64,000 nucleotides of DNA from Opitutaceae bacterium (GCA_028280945.1 JANQKV010000045.1:20364-84363); one strand, 5' to 3'; positions 10,178 to 19,061 are shown, counted from the first letter of the stretch. Program-made: numbers and translations. Notes: generated from the letters alone by a model not told the origin.

Positions 10178-13100
10178 ATGAAACCGCGTCCCAATCACCT
10201 CGCGATCGATTGGCCCAAACGAGTGTGCCTCGTGTTGGCGACCATCATCGTGGTGGTGATGCTGATCCCGCTTTTCGGCTGGCTTTCGGGCAACCAACGA
10301 CTGTTGGCGTGGGGCGAGGATTCGGAGATCATCAGGGCCAACTCGGTGGTCGCGTTGCTGCTCATCGGCATCGTGCTGCTGGGCGTTGAGCTGGGGTTCC
10401 GGCGCATGGCGTGGCTGGCTCTGGTGCCGGCGTTCATCGGGTCGCTCACGTTCCTGCAGGACATGTCGCAGCAGGATCTTGGGATCGACGAGCTGCTCTT
10501 TGCTTTCCCGGCTTCGTCGTCCGCCGCCGACATCGCCCGGATGTCGCCGGCGATCTCCATTCCGTTGCTCTTGTCGGGCTACGTGATGCTGATGCTTGTG
10601 CTCAATCGCCTGAGCCAACGGCAAACCCTTCTGCTCGCGCTGGTCGCATCGGCTGTCGTGTCGATTGGGGCCGCCACCCTGCTGGGCTACGTGCTCGATC
10701 TCCACCTTGCGTTCCGCTGGGGCTACAGCCACAACACCTCGCCCCTCGGCGCCGGCGTGATTTGCCTGGTGGGAGTCTCGCTGTTGGCCCGAGCTTGGCG
10801 GGAAAACACTTTGACTGATTCCGGCGCCCCCATGTGGCTGCCGCTTCCGGTGGTGGTGGGATCCGCCACCCTGACCGTGATCCTTTACCTCGGCCTGCAA
10901 GACCAGGAACTCGTGCGACTGCGTGAGGCCACCACCCGCAGCGCGGTTAACATCGCCCGGGAAATGGAGGACCAGATCGAAACCCAAGTGAACGAACTCG
11001 GATACCTGGCGCGCGATTGGGCGGAGACCGAGCGCACCGCAGTCATTCGGGGTATCGAGGCGGAGAACTTCCTGCGCAACAATATCGGAGGCCGTGGTGG
11101 GCAGTCGATCTCCCGGATCAGCGCCCTGCCCGAGTTGGTGGTCCAGGAGGTCTATCCCTCGGAAGGCAATGAGCACCTGGCCAACTTTTCCCATGCGAGT
11201 GATCCCGCCCGGGTTGCCGCCATCGAGCGGTCGCTGGCCTCGTCCAATGTGCCCGAAGTCTCGAGCACGCTGGATCTCGCCCCCTACGGTTCCGGCTACG
11301 CCATCTATGTGCCCATGCGGCGCAACGACGCCTCCTGGGGCTTCCTCGTCGGCGAATATTTGTATGAGCGCGTCATCGCCGGAATCGTGCAAGGCGATGA
11401 ACGTCTCCGCGAGGACTACGAGACCCGCATTGAAATCGCGGACATGCCGATTTTCGACAACAGCTTCCGCGCGGAAGAAATCGACGCCGTGCTTAACGAA
11501 CGCGGCGGGGTCTCCATAGTCATCCCGATTTTCGAAAGGAGGGTGCGCTTCACCGTGGTGCGCAAGGCCGAGGCGTTTAACCGCGACCGGCGCAACCTGC
11601 CCGAACTGATGGGTGCAGCGGGGCTGGGCATCACGATTCTGCTCGGCCTCAGTGTGCACTTGGCTCGAACCGCCTACACATCCCTGCGCTTGGCGGAACA
11701 ATCGAATCAACGCCTGAAGGCCGAGAACGAGGAACGCCGACGAGTGGAGGCCATGCTGAAAGTCTCGGACGAACGCCTCCGTCTCGCCCTCGATTCGACC
11801 CAGATCGGCATCTTCGAATGGAATCTCGCCACCAACCAGATCTACTACAGCCCCGGACTGTGGAACATGCTGGACTACACGCAGGGCGACGTGGCCGACA
11901 CTCCGGAAGCCTGGACCAGCCTGATTCACCAGGACGACCTGCCCGGCTATCGCACTGCGGTGGAATCCCAGCTCTCCGGCAACCAAACGTTTATCGCCCC
12001 GGAATACCGCCTGCGCACCGGCAAGGGCGAGTGGCGCTGGATCTACGCCCGCGCCAAGACGGTGGCAAGAGCTCCGAGCGGCGCGCCCCTCCGGATCATC
12101 GGCACCCTGCAGGACATCACCGAACGCAAGGACGCCGAAGCCGCCCTGCGCGAGTCTCAGGCGGAATCCCGCAAACTCTCCCTTGTCGCCTCCCGCACCG
12201 ACAATCTGGTCATCATCTCCACCCCCGATGGCCAAATCGACTGGGTCAACGATTCGTTCACCCGCGTGATGGAGTATGAACTGGCTGAAATTCGCGGCCG
12301 CCGCCCGGACGCCTTCCTGCTCGGACCCGACTCCCGCAGACGGGATGTTGTTCGTATCCGTGCCGCCATGGCAAAAGGCGTTGGTCTCACCGGCGACATC
12401 GTCAACTACTCCAAGTCAGGCCGGAAGTATTACCTCCACCTGGAACTGCAGCCCGTGCGCAACGAACAGGGGGAAGTCGACACCTACATCGCCATTCTTG
12501 CCGATATTACCACCCGCGTGGACACGGAGAATGCCCTCCGCCGGGCCAAGCAGGAAGCCGATCATGCCTCGCGCGCAAAGTCCGACTTCCTCGCGTCCAT
12601 GTCGCATGAGATTCGCACCCCGATGAACGGCGTGATCGGCATGACCAGCCTCCTGCTCGACACCTCGCTCGATCCCGAGCAGCGCGATTTCGTCAACACC
12701 ATCCGCACTTCGGGTGAGGCGCTGCTCACGATCATCAACGACATCCTCGATTTCTCCAAGATCGAGTCGGGCAAGATGGAGTTGGAGCAACTGCCGTTCG
12801 AGGTGCCCACCTGCGTCGAGGAAGCGTTGGAGTTGTTCTCCATGCAGGCGGCGAAAAAGAACCTCGACCTTGCCTACCACGTCGAGAGCGACGTGCCGGC
12901 GTGGATCATGGGAGATATCACCCGCCTCCGCCAAATCCTCGTTAACCTGGTCAACAACGCGATCAAGTTCACTCCCAGTGGCAGTATCACCATAAGCGTG
13001 CGCAAGCTGTCCCGGAAAGACGCCGGACCAGGCGACGATCGCTACGACCTTGAGTTCAGTGTCGAAGACACCGGCATCGGCATTCCAGCCGATCGCATCC

Positions 13101-14137
13101 ACCGACTTTTCCAACCCTTCTCCCAAGTCGATTCATCCACCACCCGAAAGTATGGCGGCACTGGCCTCGGTCTGGCCATCTGCCATCGCCTCAGCGAACT
13201 CATGGGCGGGGGGATCCGGATCGAAAGTGAAGTCGACCGCGGCACGAGGTTCATTTTCCACATCGAGACGACGGCCGCCCACTCCTTGAATGTCGATCCG
13301 CTGCCGCCGCTGCCCGCGGCGTTGCAATCGGACGCCGTGCTCATGGTCGAAGATCAACCCATCGGTCGGCGGCGCCTCGTGGGACTTGCGACCGACTGGG
13401 GAGCCAAAGCCCAGGAAGCCGCAAGTGTGAACGAGGCCGCTCAACTGCTCAAAGCCGGGCGCAAGCCGGGCCTGCTGATCCTCGACGACGACATGGTTAA
13501 ACTGCCCGATGGCGGCTCGTTGCTCGAAATCGTGAAGCAGCGGAGCATCCCCACCATCGTTCTGATCTCACCCGGACCCGACACCATCGAGCTCCCCGGA
13601 GACACTCCCACCACCATCGCCATCAACAAGCCGGTGCGCACCGCCACGCTCATGCGGCGCATCCAGGATCTGTTTGGGGCGGCAGGCCAAAGCGAGGCCC
13701 GCACCAAGGCCAAGCATCGTCCGAAGCTGGCCGACGAGATCGACCTTTCCGTCCTCCTGGTTGAAGACAATTTGGTAAACCAAAAGGTCGCCCTGCGTTT
13801 TCTCGATCGTCTCGGCTACAATGCCGCGGTGGCCGCCAATGGCATCGAAGGTGTCGCGGCAGCCCGGGGTCACGACTTTGACCTCATTCTCATGGACGTG
13901 CAGATGCCGGAGATGGACGGCTTCACTGCATCTCGCGAAATCCGCCGCATCCTGCCCGATCATCAACAGCCCAAGATCATCGCCCTCACGGCCAACGCGC
14001 TCCAAGGCGACCGCGAACTCTGCCTCGAGGCGGGCATGGACGACTACATCACCAAACCGGTCAAACTGCACGAATTGGAGGAGACCATTCGTCGGCAGTT
14101 TCAAGAGGTACCCGGCGCCACGATTACCACAACGTAG
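10178..14137 (+). CDS. Hybrid sensor histidine kinase with two receiver domains
   Basis: This is a 1319-residue membrane sensor. The N-terminus has about seven hydrophobic helices (15-240), then an extracytoplasmic CHASE-like region (about 245-480) beginning with TRSAVNIAREMEDQIETQVNE read in parts, and a further helix near 485-510. Two PAS domains follow (about 535-660 and 670-790). HisKA has SHEIRTPMNG with the phospho-acceptor H810. The ATPase domain has its N box near residue 924, DTGIG near 965 and GGTGLGL near 993. Receiver 1 (about 1045-1165) keeps the acidic pair VED and the acceptor cluster D1103-D1105. Receiver 2 (about 1187-1310) has LLVEDN and acceptor D1240 in LMDVQMPEMDG. No HPt domain is visible, so a separate phosphotransfer partner is expected. 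The signal is unknown. Confidence 0.95.
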   Translation: MKPRPNHLAIDWPKRVCLVLATIIVVVMLIPLFGWLSGNQRLLAWGEDSEIIRANSVVALLLIGIVLLGVELGFRRMAWLALVPAFIGSLTFLQDMSQQDLGIDELLFAFPASSSAADIARMSPAISIPLLLSGYVMLMLVLNRLSQRQTLLLALVASAVVSIGAATLLGYVLDLHLAFRWGYSHNTSPLGAGVICLVGVSLLARAWRENTLTDSGAPMWLPLPVVVGSATLTVILYLGLQDQELVRLREATTRSAVNIAREMEDQIETQVNELGYLARDWAETERTAVIRGIEAENFLRNNIGGRGGQSISRISALPELVVQEVYPSEGNEHLANFSHASDPARVAAIERSLASSNVPEVSSTLDLAPYGSGYAIYVPMRRNDASWGFLVGEYLYERVIAGIVQGDERLREDYETRIEIADMPIFDNSFRAEEIDAVLNERGGVSIVIPIFERRVRFTVVRKAEAFNRDRRNLPELMGAAGLGITILLGLSVHLARTAYTSLRLAEQSNQRLKAENEERRRVEAMLKVSDERLRLALDSTQIGIFEWNLATNQIYYSPGLWNMLDYTQGDVADTPEAWTSLIHQDDLPGYRTAVESQLSGNQTFIAPEYRLRTGKGEWRWIYARAKTVARAPSGAPLRIIGTLQDITERKDAEAALRESQAESRKLSLVASRTDNLVIISTPDGQIDWVNDSFTRVMEYELAEIRGRRPDAFLLGPDSRRRDVVRIRAAMAKGVGLTGDIVNYSKSGRKYYLHLELQPVRNEQGEVDTYIAILADITTRVDTENALRRAKQEADHASRAKSDFLASMSHEIRTPMNGVIGMTSLLLDTSLDPEQRDFVNTIRTSGEALLTIINDILDFSKIESGKMELEQLPFEVPTCVEEALELFSMQAAKKNLDLAYHVESDVPAWIMGDITRLRQILVNLVNNAIKFTPSGSITISVRKLSRKDAGPGDDRYDLEFSVEDTGIGIPADRIHRLFQPFSQVDSSTTRKYGGTGLGLAICHRLSELMGGGIRIESEVDRGTRFIFHIETTAAHSLNVDPLPPLPAALQSDAVLMVEDQPIGRRRLVGLATDWGAKAQEAASVNEAAQLLKAGRKPGLLILDDDMVKLPDGGSLLEIVKQRSIPTIVLISPGPDTIELPGDTPTTIAINKPVRTATLMRRIQDLFGAAGQSEARTKAKHRPKLADEIDLSVLLVEDNLVNQKVALRFLDRLGYNAAVAANGIEGVAAARGHDFDLILMDVQMPEMDGFTASREIRRILPDHQQPKIIALTANALQGDRELCLEAGMDDYITKPVKLHELEETIRRQFQEVPGATITTT

Positions 14138-14480
14138 CACGACCGTCCGGCGACGGCTGATTTCCACTCTGTCGCTGAATCAGACGCGAAGGCACGAAAT
14201 CCTGCCGACGACCCCATCCGGTCATGGGATCATACCGCTGACAAGCTTTGCGAGGGCCGCTCAAACCGACGCAGTAAACCTGCTCCGGCCTGCCTCCTCG
14301 GCTGACCACAGCGTGTCGGGTTCGATCCCTGTTTCTTCCAGCGCTTATCCCGCCGGAACCGCGGTGAAGATGGATGATCCATTAAATCGATCAAAAAATC
14401 GACTGTTCAACGTAAAGTTGGGTTTGCTAGGCGTTAACTTTTTGTTCACATAGCTGGAACACCCAACCCCCTAACCCCCA
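14138..14480. other. Intergenic region, 343 bases, upstream of LacI-type gene
   Basis: No convincing gene is present. The right third (14380-14460) is clearly AT-richer than the surroundings, contains ATCGA twice around an A run and a small inverted repeat CAAC-GTAAA-GTTG, and is the likely promoter and operator region of the downstream regulator. Exact promoter boxes cannot be assigned. Confidence 0.4.
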
Positions 14481-15599
14481 ATGCGACGTCACTCTAACAC
14501 CCCATCCTTGGGGCGCATCGCAGAGCAGGCGGGCGTTTCACGCGCTGCCGTCTCAATGGCTTTGCGCAACCATCCCCGCATCCCCGTCTCCACTCGCGAA
14601 CGCATCCAGACCATTGCCAAAGACATGGGCTGGCGCCCCAATCCTCTCCTCGCCGAGGCGATGAGTGCCATCCGCGCCGGCCAGCCGCCCGTCGACCGGG
14701 TTACCCTGGCCTGGATCACCACCGGTTCCCAGCGTGACCAATGGAAGTTGTCCCCCTTCGATGTCCGTTGTCATGCCGGCGCCGTCGAGCGGGCCGACAG
14801 CGCGGGTTATCGACTCGAGACCTTCTGGTTGGGAGACGCCAATAACAACGCCGAGCGCCTCGGCGACATCCTTTACAATCGCGGGATCAACGGCGTGCTC
14901 GTCGCACCCCTGCTCGACCCAGGCACCCTTTCGATCCAATGGGAACGATTCGCCTCCGCCACCGTAGCGCACACCCTGATCACCCCGCGACTGCACTCGG
15001 CCAACGACAACCACTTCGCGGGTGCCCGGGTCTGCGTTGCTCGCATGCATGCCACGGGCCGCCATCGCATCGGCCTGGCCCTCTCCGCCAAACTGGACCA
15101 CCGGGTGGCCGACCTCTGGAGCGCCGGGTATCTGCTGGAGATCTTCGAGGAAGGTCTCGCCGACCCGAAACTGCTCCACCGTCCGGAGGGCGCCATCGAT
15201 GAGGCTTCGTTCATCCGCTGGGTGAAGAAGGCCAAACCCGACGGCATCATCGGCACCCACCGCAAGATCCCCGAATGGTTGGAGACCGCCGGTTTCAAGG
15301 TGCCGCAGGACATCGCCTACACCGAACTCGATCTTGCCACCACTGACGGAGAACACGCCGGTATTTTCCAGGACGCCCGGGCAATCGGCGCGGGGGCCAT
15401 CGACATGATCGCCGGCCAGCTCCTGCGCCACGAACGTGGCATTCCCGAAAAGCCCAAAACCAACATCATCGACGGACACTGGATCGACGGCAAAACCATG
15501 CCCAAGAAAGTTGTGCACAAGGACCTTTTGGAACAAGCCAAGCGCCTGCTCAACAACACCGGCGACCCTGAACCCGCCCGCCCGGTGGTATACGATTAA
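14481..15599 (+). CDS. LacI family transcriptional regulator
   Basis: This is a 372-residue DNA-binding repressor. The N-terminal helix-turn-helix is at residues 9-30 (LGRIAEQAGVSRAAVSMALR), followed by RIPVSTRERI and MGWRPNPLLAEAM, which matches the hinge and the common LacI extension in Opitutaceae. The rest (about 70-345) is a periplasmic-binding-protein-like sensor domain, expected to bind a sugar-type effector. It stands alone, with an upstream gap of 343 bases and a strong hairpin terminator 33 bases after its stop, so it is probably monocistronic. The regulon cannot be read from the context; autoregulation is likely but unproven. Confidence 0.93.
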   Translation: MRRHSNTPSLGRIAEQAGVSRAAVSMALRNHPRIPVSTRERIQTIAKDMGWRPNPLLAEAMSAIRAGQPPVDRVTLAWITTGSQRDQWKLSPFDVRCHAGAVERADSAGYRLETFWLGDANNNAERLGDILYNRGINGVLVAPLLDPGTLSIQWERFASATVAHTLITPRLHSANDNHFAGARVCVARMHATGRHRIGLALSAKLDHRVADLWSAGYLLEIFEEGLADPKLLHRPEGAIDEASFIRWVKKAKPDGIIGTHRKIPEWLETAGFKVPQDIAYTELDLATTDGEHAGIFQDARAIGAGAIDMIAGQLLRHERGIPEKPKTNIIDGHWIDGKTMPKKVVHKDLLEQAKRLLNNTGDPEPARPVVYD

Positions 15600-15632
15600 A
15601 GCGCCGGCACGGGGTCGATGTCACTCCCTGCC

Positions 15633-15659
15633 AAACCCATGTTTTTAACGTGGGTTTTT
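15633..15659 (+). terminator. Rho-independent terminator after the LacI-type gene
   Basis: AAACCCATG (15633-15641) pairs with CGTGGGTTT (15649-15657) through nine base pairs including one G-T wobble, with loop TTTTTAA and a following T run. The As before the left arm would also let it work for minus-strand transcripts. It lies inside the longest possible reading frame of the next gene, which argues for a later start there. Confidence 0.75.
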
Positions 15660-15692
15660 AGGTTTGATAAAACGAGTCCTAAAAACTCAGGG

Positions 15693-16247
15693 GTGAATAT
15701 CTCGCGATTCTTGGTTCAACAAGGTCAGAGGGAATACTCGGCCAAATCAAGGCTTGCGGCAATTGCCTGCGAGAGTCTGGTCTTCGTTGTAGGCATTCCA
15801 ATGTTCCTTGTCTGGAGCGCAGGGATCGGCAGTGACCGCTGGCGATTCACACTGGCATTCCCGCTTTTGGTGACTTGCCTCCTGCTCGCCGTTTTTGGCT
15901 TGTTGCTTGCCCTTTGGACCGTGTGGGTGCAGTTTCGCCACGCCCGCGGCACGCCGGTTCCGGCCATGGCCACCAAGAAATTGCTGACCGACAGACCATA
16001 CTCTCTTTGCAGAAATCCGATGGCGCTGGGGACGCTAATGTACTATTCCGGAACTGTCCTCTACACCCGGTCCTTCATACCCATACTGGTAGTCATGGTT
16101 TTCGGGCTCTTCTTGGTTTCCTACATCAAGCTGGTCGAGGAAAAAGAGCTCTTTTTGAAATTCGGCAATGATTATTTGATGTATAAACGGCGCACCCCTC
16201 TCTTGATGCCGCGTCTTCGGTTTCATAGAAGGAAGTCGAAGCCATGA
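15693..16247 (+). CDS. Isoprenylcysteine carboxyl methyltransferase-like (ICMT/PEMT family) membrane protein
   Basis: This is a small integral membrane protein with about four helices. The C-terminal half carries the family pattern: LLTDRPYSLCRNPMALG (SAM-binding region), later EEKELFLKFGNDYLMYKRRTP and LMPRLRF. Members methylate lipids or isoprenoid-linked cysteines; the bacterial substrate is usually unknown. The start is uncertain: an ATG at 15618 would place the terminator at 15633-15659 inside the gene, so I use the in-frame GTG at 15693, and a TTG at 15711 is also possible. Base composition is lower in GC than the flanking genes, which fits acquisition together with the next four genes. 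Confidence 0.8.
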   Translation: MNISRFLVQQGQREYSAKSRLAAIACESLVFVVGIPMFLVWSAGIGSDRWRFTLAFPLLVTCLLLAVFGLLLALWTVWVQFRHARGTPVPAMATKKLLTDRPYSLCRNPMALGTLMYYSGTVLYTRSFIPILVVMVFGLFLVSYIKLVEEKELFLKFGNDYLMYKRRTPLLMPRLRFHRRKSKP

Positions 16248-16327
16248 GTTGGTTGAACCAATCGCTTCAGGCAGCGGGCACAAGTGCCCCTCTCTGAGTT
16301 CACACGCTCTATAAAACTAATTAAAAA

Positions 16328-16699
16328 ATGAAAATCACAGAGATCGCTTTTACGGTATATCCGGTGTCGGATATAAAACGTGCGAGGGAATTCTATGAAG
16401 AGAAACTTGGCTTGGAGGTCTACGAGGAAGTTGACTATGAAAAAGAGGGAGGCCCCGCAGGGAAGTATTGGATAGAATACGAGGTAAACGGTTCGATCTT
16501 TGCGATATCCAATAACCTGGAACTATCGGAGCAAAATGGCGTAGCTTTTGAAGTCGAAGACTACGAGGAAGCCGTAGCGACCTTAAAGCATGCAGGCGTC
16601 ACTTTTGTTACGGATAGAATCGATTCTCCGGTATGTTGTCTGACGCTGATTGCCGACCCTGATGGAAATTTGATAACCATTCACAAAAGAAAGACCTAA
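16328..16699 (+). CDS. VOC family (glyoxalase/bleomycin-resistance fold) protein
   Basis: This is a 123-residue protein of the vicinal oxygen chelate fold. The first beta-alpha module is recognisable from VYPVSDIKRAREFYEEKLGL, and the second ends in LTLIADPDGNLITIHKRK, the usual final strand with a metal-ligand position. Length is typical for single-subunit members that dimerise. The substrate cannot be told; members include glyoxalase-like enzymes, dioxygenases and drug-binding proteins. The coding sequence is AT-rich relative to the window, and a 159-base spacer separates it from a second VOC gene that is not a close copy. Confidence 0.88.
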   Translation: MKITEIAFTVYPVSDIKRAREFYEEKLGLEVYEEVDYEKEGGPAGKYWIEYEVNGSIFAISNNLELSEQNGVAFEVEDYEEAVATLKHAGVTFVTDRIDSPVCCLTLIADPDGNLITIHKRKT

Positions 16700-16858
16700 G
16701 TAGAATAAATCGGTGGATTTAACTCCGTGACCGTCGGCCACTGCGGGTATCACGCATGATGCTACATGCAAAAGGTTGCGAACGAAAATGCTAATCAATC
16801 GCCTCAGAGAACGGCTAAAAGTAACTCTGTCTGACCTCTACCGTTAAACCAACTAATA

Positions 16859-17236
16859 ATGAGCAATTCAAAAAGACCCGAGTTCATCGGCGGGCGAAAT
16901 ATCGCAATGAAGGTCCCGCCTCATCAATTTGATGCCACGGTCAGGTTTTATGGTGAAGTATTGGGATTAAAGCCCATCGAAAACCATCCTTCCGAGGTAG
17001 GTTTTGAGTTCGGCAGCAATCGACTCTGGATAGACCGTGTTCCCAGTGTCAGCCAGGCAGAGGTATGGCTGGAAATCGTTACCAACGATCCATCGGCCGC
17101 AGCGAAGATCCTCGAAAATGAAAACGTGGTTCGGTGCGATGAGATTGAGGCTCTACCTGATGGTTTTGAAGCATTCTGGATTTCCAACCCAGCTTCTATT
17201 ATCCACCTCGTTTGCAACGATGAAGAGACTTCGTGA
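16859..17236 (+). CDS. Second VOC family protein
   Basis: This is a 125-residue VOC-fold protein. FDATVRFYGEVLGLKPIE marks the first module, and FEAFWISNPASIIHLVCND the last strand. It differs clearly from the VOC protein 160 bases upstream, so the pair is not a recent tandem duplication. The metal-ligand pattern is weaker than in classical glyoxalases, so it may be a binding protein. Composition is AT-rich as in its neighbours. Confidence 0.85.
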   Translation: MSNSKRPEFIGGRNIAMKVPPHQFDATVRFYGEVLGLKPIENHPSEVGFEFGSNRLWIDRVPSVSQAEVWLEIVTNDPSAAAKILENENVVRCDEIEALPDGFEAFWISNPASIIHLVCNDEETS

Positions 17237-17322
17237 TCAGCGAACCCAATGGCCCGACAAATAGTGGCAGGGAATGTCCGCTGACGCGCCTCCTCATTTC
17301 CTCCATTGTTCGACCGGGTAAA

Positions 17323-17655
17323 ATGATCCAAAAAACAAAATCGTCAGGGCTATGGAACTTCTTCGGCTACCTGTTTGGCAAGGACCCACAGGACGAGTGG
17401 TGCTTTCAAGTAAACGGTGTTGCTTGCCGCGTCCTGAATGGCTGGCGCAGCGGCGCGTTTCTTTACGTCAATGGGCAGGAAAAAGATCGAAACAAACAAC
17501 AGATAGCCTTGGGAGGGAACCAGCCGTTTTTGTCGGCAAAAATCAGAGATTCACAGGGAAACGAATCAACGGTCTCCATCCACGTTAAGGCCCTTACGAA
17601 GGTTGTCATACAGATCAGACTCAACGGCCAGCCCATCCACGATGGATTCATTTAG
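17323..17655 (+). CDS. Hypothetical protein, 110 aa
   Basis: I do not recognise this protein. I start at ATG 17323; the frame is open further upstream but overlaps the preceding gene. It has a short amphipathic start, an aromatic stretch LWNFFGYLFGKDPQDEWCFQ and then a beta-rich region with repeated NG turns (VNGVACRVLNG, VNGQEKD, LNGQPIHDG), suggesting a small beta-sandwich. No signal peptide is evident. It sits in the AT-rich block between a VOC gene and a broken DUF4345 gene. Confidence 0.6.
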   Translation: MIQKTKSSGLWNFFGYLFGKDPQDEWCFQVNGVACRVLNGWRSGAFLYVNGQEKDRNKQQIALGGNQPFLSAKIRDSQGNESTVSIHVKALTKVVIQIRLNGQPIHDGFI

Positions 17656-17673
17656 AAACGGGTCAAAAAGCCG

Positions 17674-17736
17674 CCCCAACCATTCCCGCGGCTGCAGGTT
17701 CTTTGAACTCCAACATAGCCCCCCGAAAGGTTGGAC
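17674..17736 (+). other. Structured spacer with attC-like layout (tentative)
   Basis: CCCCAAC (17674-17680), five bases, CCGCGGCT (17686-17693), a 23-base middle, AGCCCCCC (17717-17724), five bases, GTTGGAC (17730-17736). The outer boxes pair over CCAACC/GGTTGG and the inner boxes partly. This is the order and spacing of an integron attC site, and GTTGGAC fits GTTRRRY. The first box breaks the RYYYAAC rule and the inner pairing is only 5 of 8, so chance or another hairpin is quite possible. Confidence 0.25.
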
Positions 17737-18097
17737 ATGATGAAACTTAAGACGGTTGTACTGATCTCCGCCGCGCTGGGAATCGGCCTGGTTGGATTGG
17801 GATATCTCTTTTCCCCGACTTTCATGTATGGCCTCTACGGCAATCGGTTTGGAATCCGTGAACGAAGCCAACATGGTGCGATCTGCCTACGGGGGCCTGT
17901 TCCTTGGGTTCGCCGTCCTCTTTTTTCTGGGGGCTCGTCAGGATAGCCTGGCCAAACCGGCGCTCATCGCGCTGCTGACCTTCATGGCGAGTTTCGCCGT
18001 AGGACGGATCGTGAGCATCTTCGCCGATGGCACGCCTTCTCCCCTGATCCTCGGGCTGATTGCTTTCGAAATCATTTACGCTGCCGCAGCAGGCTGA
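17737..18097 (+). pseudogene. DUF4345-type membrane protein, frameshifted
   Basis: Two overlapping frames together make one recognisable DUF4345-like protein of about 120 residues with four hydrophobic segments. The first frame runs from ATG 17737 (GAAAGG Shine-Dalgarno six bases upstream) through FMYGLYG. The second continues IGLESVNEANMVRSAYGG and LIALLTFMASFAVGRIVS. Removing a single A near 17842 would join them, so the lesion is a net +1 insertion. This may be a real pseudogene or a sequencing error. An 18-bp direct repeat at its 3' end (18054, 18092) is a second sign of decay. Confidence 0.75.
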
Positions 18098-18109
18098 TTG
18101 CTTTCGAAA
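18054..18109 (+). repeat. 18-bp direct repeat across the 3' end of the DUF4345 remnant
   Basis: GGCTGATTGCTTTCGAAA occurs at 18054-18071 and again at 18092-18109, 38 bases apart. The second copy supplies the TGA that ends the reading frame, so the repeat may have truncated the protein. Confidence 0.8.
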
Positions 18110-18314
18110 ACAACCTGAAAAGCCCGCACCGTCATGTCGTTGATCTGTGCGATGTATCATCCGATGTGGGCCGAAGGAGCTCACTGATTACGACTTGAGC
18201 CCTGCATCGCCACGAATCTCCCGCGGAGATGCGGAGAGCAGCAAATCCAGTCTGTAATGGTTTCAAATTCGCCGGCTGCCCTGTCTCCGCTCTTTCGTTT
18301 GATCTCAACACTTG

Positions 18315-19007
18315 ATGAAAACCGATCGTAATCTCTCCACTCGAAACTCCATCGTTTGCTGTCTGCTGCTTTTCAGTTGCAGCGTGCTCATCCCGACTTC
18401 GGCTTCGGCACAACCGGTCTCTGCCGAAGATCTGAACACCACCTGGAGTTTTTACGGGAAGGGCCTCAGCAAGGTTGAGCGTGGGATGCTGTATATGAGG
18501 GAGGATCCGGGCAGCCTGGGTGTAATGATGGTGAGTCCGCAGGCCTATCCTGCGAACGTCACGGTCAGGTATGAAATCATGCCGATGACTGCGGCCAGCG
18601 TGTGTGTATTTGTGCTTTCCGCTTCAGATAAGGGGGAAGGCGCGCAGGTGACGCTTCCGGTCGGCTATGATGGCTCAATGGGGCATTGGATCCAGAATAC
18701 GGAGAACTATTTTTTCGCCTTCCATAACGCCTCCCACAATCGCCCCCCTTTCATTCGGCGTTTTCCGGAAAGAACAGCCATCGGCGAGTATTCCCAGAAC
18801 ATCATGTCGAGTGGCAAGTTTCACACGATCGAAGTGGGACGGAAAAACGATCGCGTATGGCTGGAAATCAACGGGCAGCGCATCATCGAAGGAACTGATG
18901 CCAATCCGTTGGGCCCCGGCCACCTTGCCTTTCGCATACGTGGACTCAGCGAAGAACCCGCTTCGTGTCTGATTAAGAACGTCGTCATTGACATCCAAGA
19001 GGAATGA
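18315..19007 (+). CDS. Secreted protein, DUF1961/YesU-like beta-sandwich
   Basis: This is a 230-residue protein with a clear signal peptide (basic start, hydrophobic core with CCLLLFSCSVLIPTSASA, cleavage probably after ASAQ). The mature part is beta-rich with WSFYGKGLSKVERGMLYM near the start and VWLEINGQRIIEGTDANPLGPGHLAFRIRG near the end, read in parts. That pattern is common in DUF1961/YesU and related laminin-G-like polysaccharide-binding or -cleaving proteins. ATG 18315 is preferred over the adjacent TTG. It stands alone, tail to tail with the next minus-strand gene. A carbohydrate role is inferred. Confidence 0.7.
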   Translation: MKTDRNLSTRNSIVCCLLLFSCSVLIPTSASAQPVSAEDLNTTWSFYGKGLSKVERGMLYMREDPGSLGVMMVSPQAYPANVTVRYEIMPMTAASVCVFVLSASDKGEGAQVTLPVGYDGSMGHWIQNTENYFFAFHNASHNRPPFIRRFPERTAIGEYSQNIMSSGKFHTIEVGRKNDRVWLEINGQRIIEGTDANPLGPGHLAFRIRGLSEEPASCLIKNVVIDIQEE

Positions 19008-19061
19008 TCGAGCTCACCAAAGCTGCCCCTCCTATCGAAACAAAAATCTGCAGCGCTCGAT

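Noticed and set aside
9566..12235. Very long minus-strand open frame (889 codons) across the AsmA-like and kinase genes
   Set aside because: It is a GC-driven shadow opposite two strongly supported plus-strand genes and crosses their boundary; its protein is low-complexity Gly/His/Arg/Gln-rich without domains.
14316..14330. GGGTTCGATCCC-like string resembling a tRNA T-arm
   Set aside because: The five-base stem pairs poorly, and no acceptor stem, anticodon arm or D-arm could be folded around it.
16265..16300. GGGCAC-AA-GTGCCC hairpin after the ICMT-like gene as a terminator
   Set aside because: Loop and following sequence are unsuitable: no T run, and only about five usable base pairs.
16717..16850. 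ATTTAAC and GTTAAAC flanking a spacer, which fit the outer boxes of an attC site
   Set aside because: The sequences just inside the boxes are not complementary, so the folded recombination site would not form.
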